Shown here: in pieces, positions 35,232 to 43,778 of the stretch
How the letters are laid out: each line of letters begins with the position of its first letter
Position numbering within the stretch: the stretch's first letter is position 1
Assembly: GCA_020443345.1 (NCBI GenBank)
Contig: JAGRIH010000022.1
Location: forward strand, 1-64,000
Reading direction: 5' to 3'
Length of the DNA: 64,000 nt
From: Halioglobus sp.
Lineage (GTDB): Bacteria; Pseudomonadota; Gammaproteobacteria; Pseudomonadales; Halieaceae
Position numbers and translations under genes: made by a program
Notes under the pieces: model-generated
What the model was told of the DNA's origin: nothing
The model's input: only the letters and a program-made list of their open reading frames with translations
Databases searched by the model: none

Positions 35232-36935
35232 CAGGGCCCTGCCGCCAGTCATCCGGTAGACGTGATCGGCGGCCTGTACCAGGGCGCGGTTGTGGGAGAT
35301 GGCCAGGATGGTGAGCTGTCCCTTGAGTCCCTCCATGGTCTGGCGCACCGCCTCTTCGCTGTCCGGGTCCAGGGCGCTGGTGGCCTCGTCCAGGATCAGC
35401 AGCCGCGGGCGGTTGACCAGCGCCCGGGCAATCACGATCCGCTGGCGCTGGCCGCCGGACAACTTGCCGCCGCGCTCGCCCACCACGGTGTCCAGACCGT
35501 CTGCCAGTCGCGCCACGAACTCCCAGGCGCCGGCGGCGCGCAGCGCCCGCTCTGCATCCTGCGCGCCCAGCCGGGGGTCGCCCAGGGTGACGTTGTGGGC
35601 AATACTGTCGTGCAGCAGTACCGTCTCCTGCGGCACGTAGCCGATCATGCTGCGCCACTGCCGGATATCCATGTCGCGCAGCGGCCTGCCATCCAGCAGG
35701 ACCTCGCCGCGTTGCGGCTGCAGCAGGCCGATGGTCAGGTCGATAAGGGTGGTCTTGCCGGAGCCCGAGGGCCCTACCAGGGTGGTCAGCCTGCCCGCCT
35801 CCACGCGCAGGCACAGCTCCTCGAACACCGCGTGCCCGTCGTAGGCGAAGCCCACGCGGTCGAATTCCAGGCTCTGTTCGAAACGCGGCAGAATACCGCC
35901 GCCCAGGCGCTCGCGCGCGGCATCGGCGGCGTGGATGGCCTCCATCATCGCCCAGTAGGCGCTCTCGCCCTGGGCCAGTTTCTGGTACTGTTTCTGCACC
36001 TTGCCGAAAAATGAGAAGGCGCGCCCCAGCGTCACCACCAGCACCATCACGGTGGGCAGGTCCATGTCGAACTGTGCCAGCGCCAGGTAGACGCCCAGGC
36101 AGATAAACGCGGTGAACATCAGTTCCTGCGCCGAGTCCAGCACCGCCGCACTGAGCACCTGGCGGCGCAGCGCGCGGTTCAGGCGGTTGGTGTCGCGGGC
36201 CAGAACCTGGTCCGCCAGGTGCTCGCGCGCCATGGCCTTGAGCGGTTTGACCGAGCCGAGGGTGTCGGTCAGGTTGGCCATCAGCGCGGTCATCAGGCGC
36301 GTCTGGCGCCTGCCCGCACGCCGGGTGATGCGCACCAGAAAGTGGGACAGACCGATGACGATGGCGCCGGCGACGATGGCGCTCAGCGAGGCGCGCCAGG
36401 ACAGGGCGAAGGCCACGGCGCCGTAGACCAGTGCCTGAATCAGAAAGGTGATGGCGGTGGCGCCGTTGACGAAGGCGGTGGAGGAGCGCTGCGCCTCGGT
36501 GGCCAGCGCGTTGGTGAGTCTGCCCACCGGCTGGTGCAGGAAGTACTCCCACTTGCTGCGCAGTACCGCGCGCAGCATCTGCAGGCGCAGGTCGGTGCCC
36601 ACCTGCGCCGCGGTGTAGCCCACCTGGCGCTGGGCGAGCAGCAGGAAGGCGCTCTTGAGCACCACGCCGGCCAGCACGATGCCGAGCATGTTGCCCAGCG
36701 TGGGGGCGATGTGCAGCCGCTGCAGCAGCGCCAGCACCGCCTGCTCGAACTGGCTGCTGTCGGCCCCCGCCATGCCCGGCACCATGTCGCTGGTGCGCGT
36801 GTCCAGGGCTATGTTCAGCAGTGGCAGCAGGGCGGACAGCCCCACCCCCTCGGCCATACCGGACAGCAGCAGCGCCAGCAGCATGACCACCGTCTGCCAG
36901 CGGTAGGCGCGGAAAAAACTGAGCATCAGCCCCAT
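35193..36935 (-). CDS. MsbA-like ABC transporter (fused permease and ATPase)
   Basis: The 580-residue half-transporter has an N-terminal six-helix domain (about 1-310) and an ATPase with Walker A GPSGSGKTT at 388-396, Q-loop VPQET, signature LSGGQ at 492-496 and Walker B LLILDEATSAL just after. The layout is that of type IV exporters such as MsbA, which flip lipid A across the inner membrane as homodimers. It ends an operon that also encodes LptF, LptG and a PbgA-like protein, so lipid substrate is likely; sphingolipid export is an inference. It overlaps the 3' end of the ELM1 gene on the other strand. Confidence 0.82.
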   Translation of the reverse strand: MGLMLSFFRAYRWQTVVMLLALLLSGMAEGVGLSALLPLLNIALDTRTSDMVPGMAGADSSQFEQAVLALLQRLHIAPTLGNMLGIVLAGVVLKSAFLLLAQRQVGYTAAQVGTDLRLQMLRAVLRSKWEYFLHQPVGRLTNALATEAQRSSTAFVNGATAITFLIQALVYGAVAFALSWRASLSAIVAGAIVIGLSHFLVRITRRAGRRQTRLMTALMANLTDTLGSVKPLKAMAREHLADQVLARDTNRLNRALRRQVLSAAVLDSAQELMFTAFICLGVYLALAQFDMDLPTVMVLVVTLGRAFSFFGKVQKQYQKLAQGESAYWAMMEAIHAADAARERLGGGILPRFEQSLEFDRVGFAYDGHAVFEELCLRVEAGRLTTLVGPSGSGKTTLIDLTIGLLQPQRGEVLLDGRPLRDMDIRQWRSMIGYVPQETVLLHDSIAHNVTLGDPRLGAQDAERALRAAGAWEFVARLADGLDTVVGERGGKLSGGQRQRIVIARALVNRPRLLILDEATSALDPDSEEAVRQTMEGLKGQLTILAISHNRALVQAADHVYRMTGGRALLLDAAARSTLLK

Positions 36936-37011
36936 GCGGTCACCGCCTGGTGGCGATTGCCGCAGGGTGCGCGGCGCGCCGGGCCGGACGAGCGCTGCCC
37001 ACCCCCGGGGC

Positions 37012-38082
37012 TCACCAGCGCATGCGCCGCAGCAGGACCAGTGCGCACAGGGTGACGATCAGCGCCGGTGCGGCGGCCACCAGTGGTATGTTCAGGTGCA
37101 GTAGCTGGCCCATGGCGAAGGTGATCTGTGCGCCGAGATAAAACAAAATGCCCAGCACCGCCCCCAGGCCGATCCGCATGCCGAAACTGCGGTCGCGGCG
37201 CGCTCCCAGGTTGGCGCTGAGCGGCGTGGCCAGCAGCACCATGGCGGCCACCGTCAGCGGCATCAGCAGGTGCTGCCAGAACTGGTTGAGGTAGCGGTCT
37301 GCCGGCTGCCCGCTGTCGCGCAGGTACTGGCTGTAGCGGTGCATTACCGACAGGGGCATGCCCTCGCTGGAGGTGGACAGCGTGGGCAGCTCGTCCGCCG
37401 CCCACAGGTTGTCGATCTCCAGCTCCTGGTGCCAGCCGGTGATCAGCTCACCGTCGACCAGCCGCTTTTCGCGCACCTTTTCAAACAGCCAGCGCCGCTC
37501 GGGGCTGACCTGGGCGGTGCGTGCGGTCAGGGCGCGGGTCAACTGGCGCGACTCGTCGAATTCGTAGAGGCTGATATCCCCGGGAATGCCGCCCTTGTAC
37601 AGTTTGTCCAGGTGGATATAGCGGTGGCCGGTGGCGGACCACAGCCCGCCGTTGGGAATCTTGGCGTCGTTGCGGTAGCGCAGCAGGTGGCGCTCGCGCT
37701 CCGCCGACTGCTGCAGTTGTGGCGCGACGTATTCCATGGCGCCCCACAGCAGGGCCATCAGCACCAGGGTGGGCAGAGCCACGGCGCCGAGCAGTTTGCG
37801 CAGCGGAAACCCGGTACAGCTGATGATGGTGAGCTCGTTGCTGCGGTCCAGTCCGGACAGCGCCACCATGCTGCCCAGCAGCACGATCACCGGCGCCAGG
37901 CCGATCAATTGCTGTGGCAGGGTCTTCAGTATATAGCGCGCCACCTCGATGGCGTCGTACTCGAACCGGGTGTGACCGATTTCCTCGATGAAACCGATCA
38001 GGCCGAACACCGTGGCCAGCACCAGAAACACCATGATCCAGCCGCGCACCAGGTGGCTGGCGATATAGCGTTGCAGGATCAT
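37012..38082 (-). CDS. lptG: LptG-type permease
   Basis: This 356-residue protein is an LptF/LptG-family permease: two N-terminal helices (YIASHLVRGWIMVFLVLATV), a periplasmic beta-jellyroll of about 150 residues and four C-terminal helices. ELTIISCTGFPLRKLLGAV (about 85-103) is the coupling helix that contacts LptB. The family extracts LPS from the inner membrane. The ATG overlaps the lptF stop by 4 bp (ATGA). Location in a lipid-island operon, rather than beside pepA, suggests either relocation or a dedicated copy for another lipid. Confidence 0.85.
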   Translation of the reverse strand: MILQRYIASHLVRGWIMVFLVLATVFGLIGFIEEIGHTRFEYDAIEVARYILKTLPQQLIGLAPVIVLLGSMVALSGLDRSNELTIISCTGFPLRKLLGAVALPTLVLMALLWGAMEYVAPQLQQSAERERHLLRYRNDAKIPNGGLWSATGHRYIHLDKLYKGGIPGDISLYEFDESRQLTRALTARTAQVSPERRWLFEKVREKRLVDGELITGWHQELEIDNLWAADELPTLSTSSEGMPLSVMHRYSQYLRDSGQPADRYLNQFWQHLLMPLTVAAMVLLATPLSANLGARRDRSFGMRIGLGAVLGILFYLGAQITFAMGQLLHLNIPLVAAAPALIVTLCALVLLRRMRW

Positions 38083-39185
38083 CGTCGCCACAACCTGGGC
38101 TGGACAACGAGGATAACCAGCAGCAGCGTCTCGATAATATAGGCGGTCCACATGCCGGGCACGGCGCTCAGCTTTTCCTGCTCTATCCAGGTGCGAATCA
38201 CGCTGGTCATACTGAACAGGCCGACGTAGACCGCCAGCGCGATAAAAAAGTTGCGAAAACGCGATTCGCGCGGCGCCGAGCGAGCCAGCGGTACGGCGAT
38301 CAGCGCCAGTAAAACAGTGGCCAGCGGCGTGGTCATGCGCCACTGGTACTCGGCGATATCCCGGGGCTGGTCGGACCGGCCCAGGCTGAGTGTGCTCTCT
38401 GCCTTGCGGCGGTAGCGCGCCTGGGCCTCCTCGTTGGGCAGATGTATCACCAGCTCCCCGAATTTCAGCGTCACATCCTGGCGTTTGGCGTCGTCCAGCA
38501 GGTAGTTGTAACCGTTATAGAACGTAGCCTGGGTGGCCAGGTCCGGATTGAGCGTGGGCAGCGTGGCCGTCTCGGCCACGATTATTTCAGTGCGGCGCTG
38601 TTTGGGGTGTTTCTTGCGCAGGAAAACATCCCGGTGCAGCCCCTGCTCCGGGTCGACACCCCCGGCGATAAATACAAAGTCGCTGCCATCGAGGTTGACA
38701 AATTCCCCCGTGGCCATCTGCCTCAGGTCGAAACGCGCCTCCGCTTCTGCCTCCAGTGCGTAGCTGGTGCGAAAGGCCCAGGGGCGGCCCTCGATGGAGA
38801 TAAAACCGGTGACCAGGGAGATGGCCAGGGACAGCTTGAGCACCGACTCCAGCACGCGCGCGCGACTGACCCCGGCGGCGTAGTAGGCGGTCATCTCGGC
38901 ATCGCGGTAGAGGCGTCCGATGGCCGCCAGCACGGAGAAAAACAGCGCCGACGGCAGCAGTATTTCAAGGGTGATGAGGGTGTTCAGGCCGATCAATTTG
39001 AACGCCGTGGACATGTCGAGCTGACCCTGCGCCGCCGCAGACAGTTGGCTGGCGGCCGAAAAACCGATGAAAATCAGTACCAGCAGACCCAGTCCCATGC
39101 TGAAAGGGCGCAGTATTTCCCAGCTGATGTGGCGGTCGATAATCAATGGCGGGGACCCGGTTCGAAACTGGCGGCCATTGTACAT
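38079..39185 (-). CDS. lptF: LptF-type permease
   Basis: The 368-residue protein begins with the LptF first helix (IIDRHISWEILRPFSMGLGL) and has the coupling segment RDAEMTAYYAAGVSRARVLE (near 90-110), a periplasmic jellyroll and C-terminal helices (TPLATVLLALIAVPLARSAP). It pairs with LptG to form the inner-membrane part of the Lpt bridge. No lptB, lptA or lptC is visible in the window. ATG 39185 is chosen; the frame is open to 39215. Confidence 0.85.
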   Translation of the reverse strand: MYNGRQFRTGSPPLIIDRHISWEILRPFSMGLGLLVLIFIGFSAASQLSAAAQGQLDMSTAFKLIGLNTLITLEILLPSALFFSVLAAIGRLYRDAEMTAYYAAGVSRARVLESVLKLSLAISLVTGFISIEGRPWAFRTSYALEAEAEARFDLRQMATGEFVNLDGSDFVFIAGGVDPEQGLHRDVFLRKKHPKQRRTEIIVAETATLPTLNPDLATQATFYNGYNYLLDDAKRQDVTLKFGELVIHLPNEEAQARYRRKAESTLSLGRSDQPRDIAEYQWRMTTPLATVLLALIAVPLARSAPRESRFRNFFIALAVYVGLFSMTSVIRTWIEQEKLSAVPGMWTAYIIETLLLVILVVQPRLWRR

Positions 39186-39244
39186 CATGCCCGCGTTGTC
39201 CGTGAGCGCGCGCACTACCGCGCGCGGCCGGGCCAGCGCGGAAA

Positions 39245-41155
39245 CTAGCGGCGGTGCGATTGTGCGGCGAGTGCGGCCTCGGTCGGACGGCCGCGACGAG
39301 TATCCGCGCGCTGGCGCGGCAACTGGGCATGGGAGCGAAAAGCGGGCGAATCGCGATAAAATCGGGGCAGTTCCTGAATAAAGTCTGCCAGCAGTTGCCT
39401 GTCTGCCGGCGGCAGATCGGCCGCCGGCAGTGGTGCGTCATCGAGTGTGGTCAGCGCCGCACCGTTGCGCGCGCCCTTGAGGCTCAGCACCAGCTTCGCG
39501 CGGGGTGTTATCAGAACATCGCCATGCCAGTCACCGGCCACTGTGTAGTTGCGTTCGTAGGTGCTCGCGAACAGGTCTTGACCAAAGCTGTACCAGTCGG
39601 GATTCTGGCGGTACCCGAGCGCACTGAGCACCGTCGCCGGCAGGTCCAGGTGGCTGGTCATGCGGTGGAAGACGCGCGCTGCTCGGCCGGGGATGTGAAT
39701 TACCAGCGGCACCCTGATCTGTTCCTGCACGAAGGTCGAATTATGACCCCAGCGGCCCTTCTCCATGAATTCCTCTCCGTGGTCGCCGGTGACGATGACG
39801 ATCGTGTCGTCCAGCAGGTCGTTGGCCTCGAGCGCATCGAACACCAGGCCCAGGCGGGAATCCAGGTAGTGGCTGGCGTTGATGTAGCGGTTCTTGATCA
39901 GGTCGATGTTGGCGGCGATATCCACCGACAGGTAGTCGAAATCATCCAAAAATGGCTCGGCAATGGTGTAGTCGCTGGGGAAGTAGTAGTTGGCGTGCGA
40001 TGACTCGAAAAACATGAAGGCGAAAAACGGCCTGCCGGTTGTTGCCGCTTTCGAGATGTGTGCGATCAGGCTGGTGGTATTTTCCCGATCCCGTTCCCAG
40101 CCTTTCCCCCGGTAATACTCGTGCAGATTTGCCGCGGGCACGCGCGAGAATATGGTCTTGTCAAACTCGGGATAGGTAAACCTGGCGCTGGTGAAAGCGG
40201 TGACGTCATAGCCGTTGGCGAGCAGGGTGTCGATCAACAGCGGTGACCGCCTCCTGTCCAGCACGTCAAACCAGTAGGAGCCGTACAGTCCGTAAAACTG
40301 GCTGAACATGCCCAGCCTGGTGCCGTTGCCGCCGCTGTAGTGGTCAGTGAACCGGCTGTTTTTCTCGCTGAAAGCCCAGGTCCTGGGCATGATCGTGGCA
40401 TTCAACATGTCCGCCCTGAGGGACTCGGCTGTCAACCAGATGATATTGAAGGGCTTTTCGGCAGTTGCGGACAACAGATCTGTGGGCGGGTAGGCCAGGT
40501 CGCCCGCATGGCGCGGTGACGCATCCGCGAGTTGGCGCCCGGCCTCTTCGACGCCCAGGCGCCTGTAGAAGCTGCGCGCCGATACCGGTATATGCCACAC
40601 GACGCGATCGGCAATCGACAGGATCTGCGCATTCGATGTGTAGGCGGCATGGGAAAACACCGCCGTCTCGCCAGCCAGCACAAGCAGCGCCAGGGCTGCC
40701 AGTCGGCCCTTGGATGGCAGCCTGCCGAGCGGCAGTTCCAGGGGAACCCAGCGCACCAGACCCGCGTAAAGCAGCGCCGAGACACCGATGAGCACTGCGC
40801 ATGAGCGATAGAAGGAAGGCGATAGACCGAGCGCATCGATGCCCCCCGGTGTCATCATCAAGTTGATTACAAAACCGTCGATAAAATAGTTGTACATCGA
40901 ATGCAGTTTGTAATTTGCGATCAGCACGACCAGCGAGGTGAGGGCGACGCTGTGAAAGACGATCGCCATGATTTTACTTTTTGTGAGCCTGCTCAACTGG
41001 TAGACAATCAGCGCGGGGATTAACACAATGCAAGTCTGCAGTGTCGCCAGGATCGCCAGATAAAAAAAACCGGACGGCCCTTCCACGCGGGGGCTGGCGT
41101 AAACCACTATCGTGCCCGCGACAATACTGGCGCAGAGCACCAGTGCCCGCTTCAT
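39245..41155 (-). CDS. PbgA/YejM-like inner-membrane protein with sulfatase-fold periplasmic domain
   Basis: Five membrane helices occupy about residues 1-190, followed by a periplasmic alkaline-phosphatase/sulfatase fold. Its opening NIIWLTAESLRADMLN (near 250) has Glu-Ser at the nucleophile region, and VIVTGDHGEEFMEKGRWGHNS (near 470) has the metal ligands. The domain order is that of YejM/PbgA (DUF3413), which controls LPS level via LapB in enterics, although some relatives are phosphoethanolamine or phosphoglycerol transferases. The SSGGNG..R..GMFSQFYGLYGSYW text is close to PbgA. It sits 59 bp upstream of lptF on the same strand. An alternative TTG start lies at 41167. Confidence 0.78.
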   Translation of the reverse strand: MKRALVLCASIVAGTIVVYASPRVEGPSGFFYLAILATLQTCIVLIPALIVYQLSRLTKSKIMAIVFHSVALTSLVVLIANYKLHSMYNYFIDGFVINLMMTPGGIDALGLSPSFYRSCAVLIGVSALLYAGLVRWVPLELPLGRLPSKGRLAALALLVLAGETAVFSHAAYTSNAQILSIADRVVWHIPVSARSFYRRLGVEEAGRQLADASPRHAGDLAYPPTDLLSATAEKPFNIIWLTAESLRADMLNATIMPRTWAFSEKNSRFTDHYSGGNGTRLGMFSQFYGLYGSYWFDVLDRRRSPLLIDTLLANGYDVTAFTSARFTYPEFDKTIFSRVPAANLHEYYRGKGWERDRENTTSLIAHISKAATTGRPFFAFMFFESSHANYYFPSDYTIAEPFLDDFDYLSVDIAANIDLIKNRYINASHYLDSRLGLVFDALEANDLLDDTIVIVTGDHGEEFMEKGRWGHNSTFVQEQIRVPLVIHIPGRAARVFHRMTSHLDLPATVLSALGYRQNPDWYSFGQDLFASTYERNYTVAGDWHGDVLITPRAKLVLSLKGARNGAALTTLDDAPLPAADLPPADRQLLADFIQELPRFYRDSPAFRSHAQLPRQRADTRRGRPTEAALAAQSHRR

Positions 41156-41187
41156 GTACCGTTCCAAATGCGGCCTCTCCTGTCGAT

Positions 41188-41634
41188 TTATGGCAGCAAA
41201 ATGACTGACCAGACCAGGCAGATCAGTGCCAGTGCCAGAAACTGGGCGGCGCTTCCCATGTCCTTGGCGCATTTGGACAGCGGGTGGAGTTCCAGTGAAA
41301 TACGGTCTATCGCCGCTTCGATCGCTGAGTTGAGCAGTTCGACAATGAGCGCCAGGAATGGGGCGAGGATCAATAGCGCGCGTTCAGCCCTGCTGACGTC
41401 CAGGTAAAACGCCAGCGGTAACAGTACGGCATTGATCAGCACCAACTGGCGAAACGCCACTTCTGTGCGCCACACGGCCCGCAGCCCCGCCAGCGAATAA
41501 CCCGTGGTGACAAGGATGCCTGAAATGCCTTTGCGCTCCTTCAGGGCGCGGACACCCGGCGGATGCGGTACCGTGGATCGATGCACGAATCCGGCGTTCA
41601 CACTGAACCGGTCAGTGTCGACCGGAGCGCGCAA
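41188..41634 (-). CDS. dgkA: Diacylglycerol kinase (DgkA type)
   Basis: The small membrane kinase has the DgkA signatures RTEVAFRQLVLINAVLL (about 55-71), ELLNSAIEAAIDRISLE (about 97-113) and AKDMGSAAQFLALAL, which contain the catalytic Glu and ATP/Mg ligands. It phosphorylates diacylglycerol released when phosphoethanolamine or phosphoglycerol is transferred from phospholipids. That fits its position directly upstream of the PbgA-like gene and near an LTA-synthase-like gene. About 30 N-terminal residues before the family region suggest the real start may lie downstream of 41634. Confidence 0.88.
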   Translation of the reverse strand: MRAPVDTDRFSVNAGFVHRSTVPHPPGVRALKERKGISGILVTTGYSLAGLRAVWRTEVAFRQLVLINAVLLPLAFYLDVSRAERALLILAPFLALIVELLNSAIEAAIDRISLELHPLSKCAKDMGSAAQFLALALICLVWSVILLP

Positions 41635-41737
41635 GTAGCTGCAAGTTTAAACATGATGGGCTCTGTGGCAGCGCCGGGAAGCCGGCGAGTGGATTGCAAT
41701 TGTAACGATCAGAGGCCGACAGAATGTGAAAAAAACG

Positions 41738-43000
41738 TCAACGATCGCCTGTCAGTACGACCTTGAAACAGGTGCCCTGCGGGCTTCGGCTGTGCACGGT
41801 GATCGCCCAGCCCTGGTGTTGGCAGATGCGCTTGACCAGTGACAGGCCCAGTCCCAGGCCTTCGCCTCGTGTCCGGGGGCCGCGTGCAAACGATTCAAAA
41901 ATGCGCTCGTGCTGGTCGGCGGAAATCCCCGCGCCCGTGTCTTCCACCCGAAAGGCCTCGCGCTCCAGAATCAGACATACGCGCCCCCCTTCGGTGTAGT
42001 GCAGTGCATTGCGCAGCAGGTTGGCCATCACCGTGCGCAGCAGTGTGGGATTGTAACGCTGTGCAGCGCGCCCGGTTTCAATGCACTGGAAGTCGATGCC
42101 CCTGGCCTGCATCAGCGGCGCCCAGTGCTCACATTGTGTTCGGGCGATAGCGGCCAGGGTATGGGTGGCGAGATCGGCGTCACCGCTGGTGCCGCGCGCC
42201 AGCTCGAGAAATATCTGCACCAGATCGCGCATCTCGCCGGCGGCCCGCTCGATGCGTTCCAACTGCTCGCGTTGGCGCGTCGGCAGATCAGCCTGTGCGA
42301 GCAGTTCGCAGGAACTGGCGATAATCATCAGCGGGGTGCGCAATTCGTGGCTGACATCGCTGGTAAAAAGCCGTTCGCGTTCCAGCGCCTGTTGCAGTTG
42401 CCTGAACGCACTGTCAAAGGCCCGTGCGAGCTGGCCGATCTCATCGTCGGCGTAATCGCGTGCCAGCGGTTGCGAGTTTGCGGCGCATCCACCCCTGTCG
42501 CGCACCTGTCGTGCGAGCTGCCGCACCGGCGCCACGACCGCGCTGGCCATCGCCCAGCCGAGCCCGCAGGCGGCGACTACGGCAAGCAGAAAACCCATCA
42601 CCACCACATCGTACAGGGCGCGCTCGCGGCGCTCGAATTCTTCCTGCTCCTGTTCGAGCACATAGCGCTGACCATCGATCTGGCGCACGTAAACATAGAC
42701 GGCGCGGTCGCCACCGACTTCCGTGAAGCCCTCCCTGAAGCCGGCATAGCGTTGCGGAATCCCGCGGTCCGGGAGACCGCTTGCATACAGCCGCGTCCTC
42801 GCATCCAGGCGCGGCGGTTGCCCCTGCTGCAGATCGTTGCGGATGATGTTGCGCAGCTCGTGATCCATGTCTTCGGATATCAAGTGTTCTTCGATCATGT
42901 GCACGATGCCCACGATACTGAGGGAAAACACACCGCTGACCAGGACGGTCATCAGGGTAAAAGCGATGACGATGCGCCGCGCGAGCGGTTGCCTAGCCAT
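41738..43000 (-). CDS. Sensor histidine kinase
   Basis: The 420-residue kinase has an N-terminal helix, a periplasmic domain of about 130 residues, a second helix near 160-180, HAMP, then the phosphoacceptor DVSHELRTPLM (near 225) and an HATPase domain (NLLRNALHYTEGG; EDTGAGIS; GEGLGLGLSLVKRI). Overlap of 8 bp with the regulator gene shows they are a pair. The pair sits between the export operon and the LTA-synthase/PAP2 operon, much like PmrAB next to EptA, so it probably senses envelope stress or cationic agents. The signal is not known. Confidence 0.88.
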   Translation of the reverse strand: MARQPLARRIVIAFTLMTVLVSGVFSLSIVGIVHMIEEHLISEDMDHELRNIIRNDLQQGQPPRLDARTRLYASGLPDRGIPQRYAGFREGFTEVGGDRAVYVYVRQIDGQRYVLEQEQEEFERRERALYDVVVMGFLLAVVAACGLGWAMASAVVAPVRQLARQVRDRGGCAANSQPLARDYADDEIGQLARAFDSAFRQLQQALERERLFTSDVSHELRTPLMIIASSCELLAQADLPTRQREQLERIERAAGEMRDLVQIFLELARGTSGDADLATHTLAAIARTQCEHWAPLMQARGIDFQCIETGRAAQRYNPTLLRTVMANLLRNALHYTEGGRVCLILEREAFRVEDTGAGISADQHERIFESFARGPRTRGEGLGLGLSLVKRICQHQGWAITVHSRSPQGTCFKVVLTGDR

Positions 43001-43676
43001 TGTCGGTCGGCTCGCCCAGGCGATAACCGATCCCATGCACCGTGTGCAGCAGGTTGCTGGCAAACGGCCGGTCCACCACCTGGCGCAACTGATGGATGTG
43101 GCTGCGCAGGCTGTCGCTGTCGGGAAAGTCATCTCCCCACAGGACATCCTCCAGCGTTTCCCGGCGCACCACCGCCGGGCTGCTCTGCATCAGCAGGGCC
43201 AGCAGTTTCAGGCCGGCGGGCTTGAGTTTGAGCGGGCGATCTGCGCGTCTGACTTCCAGGGTGTCCAGGTTGTATACCAGGTCGGCCACTTGCAGCAGGC
43301 GCCTGGCGTTGCCTGTGCTGCGCCGCAGAATCGCCTCGATGCGGGCCGCCAGTTCAGACAGGGCAAAGGGCTTCACCAGGTAGTCGTCGGCACCCATGCG
43401 CAGACCCGCCACGCGGTCGTCCAGGGTGTCGCGGGCGGTTAGCATCAGTATGGGAACAGCGCTGCGGGCGTCCTGGCGCAGGCGCTTGCAGATCTGGTGG
43501 CCGTCGATACCCGGCAGCATGATATCCAGCACCAGCAGGTCGTAGCGATTGGCGGCCGCCAGATGCAGGCCGCTGAGTCCGTCCGCGGCGCAGTCCACGC
43601 GGTAGCCGTTGAGCTGCAGATAATCCGCGACATTGGTGAGGATGTCGGGGTTGTCCTCTATAACCAGAACACGCAT
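42993..43676 (-). CDS. OmpR/PhoB-family response regulator
   Basis: The 227-residue protein has a receiver domain (phosphorylation Asp in LLVLDIMLPGIDG, about 47-59; KPF near 101) and a winged-helix DNA-binding domain (about 130-225, ending HTVHGIGYRLGE). ATG 43676 (MRVLVIEDNP) is the family start. The divergent LTA-synthase-like gene begins 102 bp away and is a natural target for regulation. Confidence 0.9.
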   Translation of the reverse strand: MRVLVIEDNPDILTNVADYLQLNGYRVDCAADGLSGLHLAAANRYDLLVLDIMLPGIDGHQICKRLRQDARSAVPILMLTARDTLDDRVAGLRMGADDYLVKPFALSELAARIEAILRRSTGNARRLLQVADLVYNLDTLEVRRADRPLKLKPAGLKLLALLMQSSPAVVRRETLEDVLWGDDFPDSDSLRSHIHQLRQVVDRPFASNLLHTVHGIGYRLGEPTDNG

Positions 43677-43778
43677 TGGCACGACTTCTCGAATTGACGG
43701 TTTTTTCACAAACCGTCGACAGTTTTACGACACCGGCCGGCGCATACTGCGACCGGTTTATTGCCTCAGTGTGGTGTC

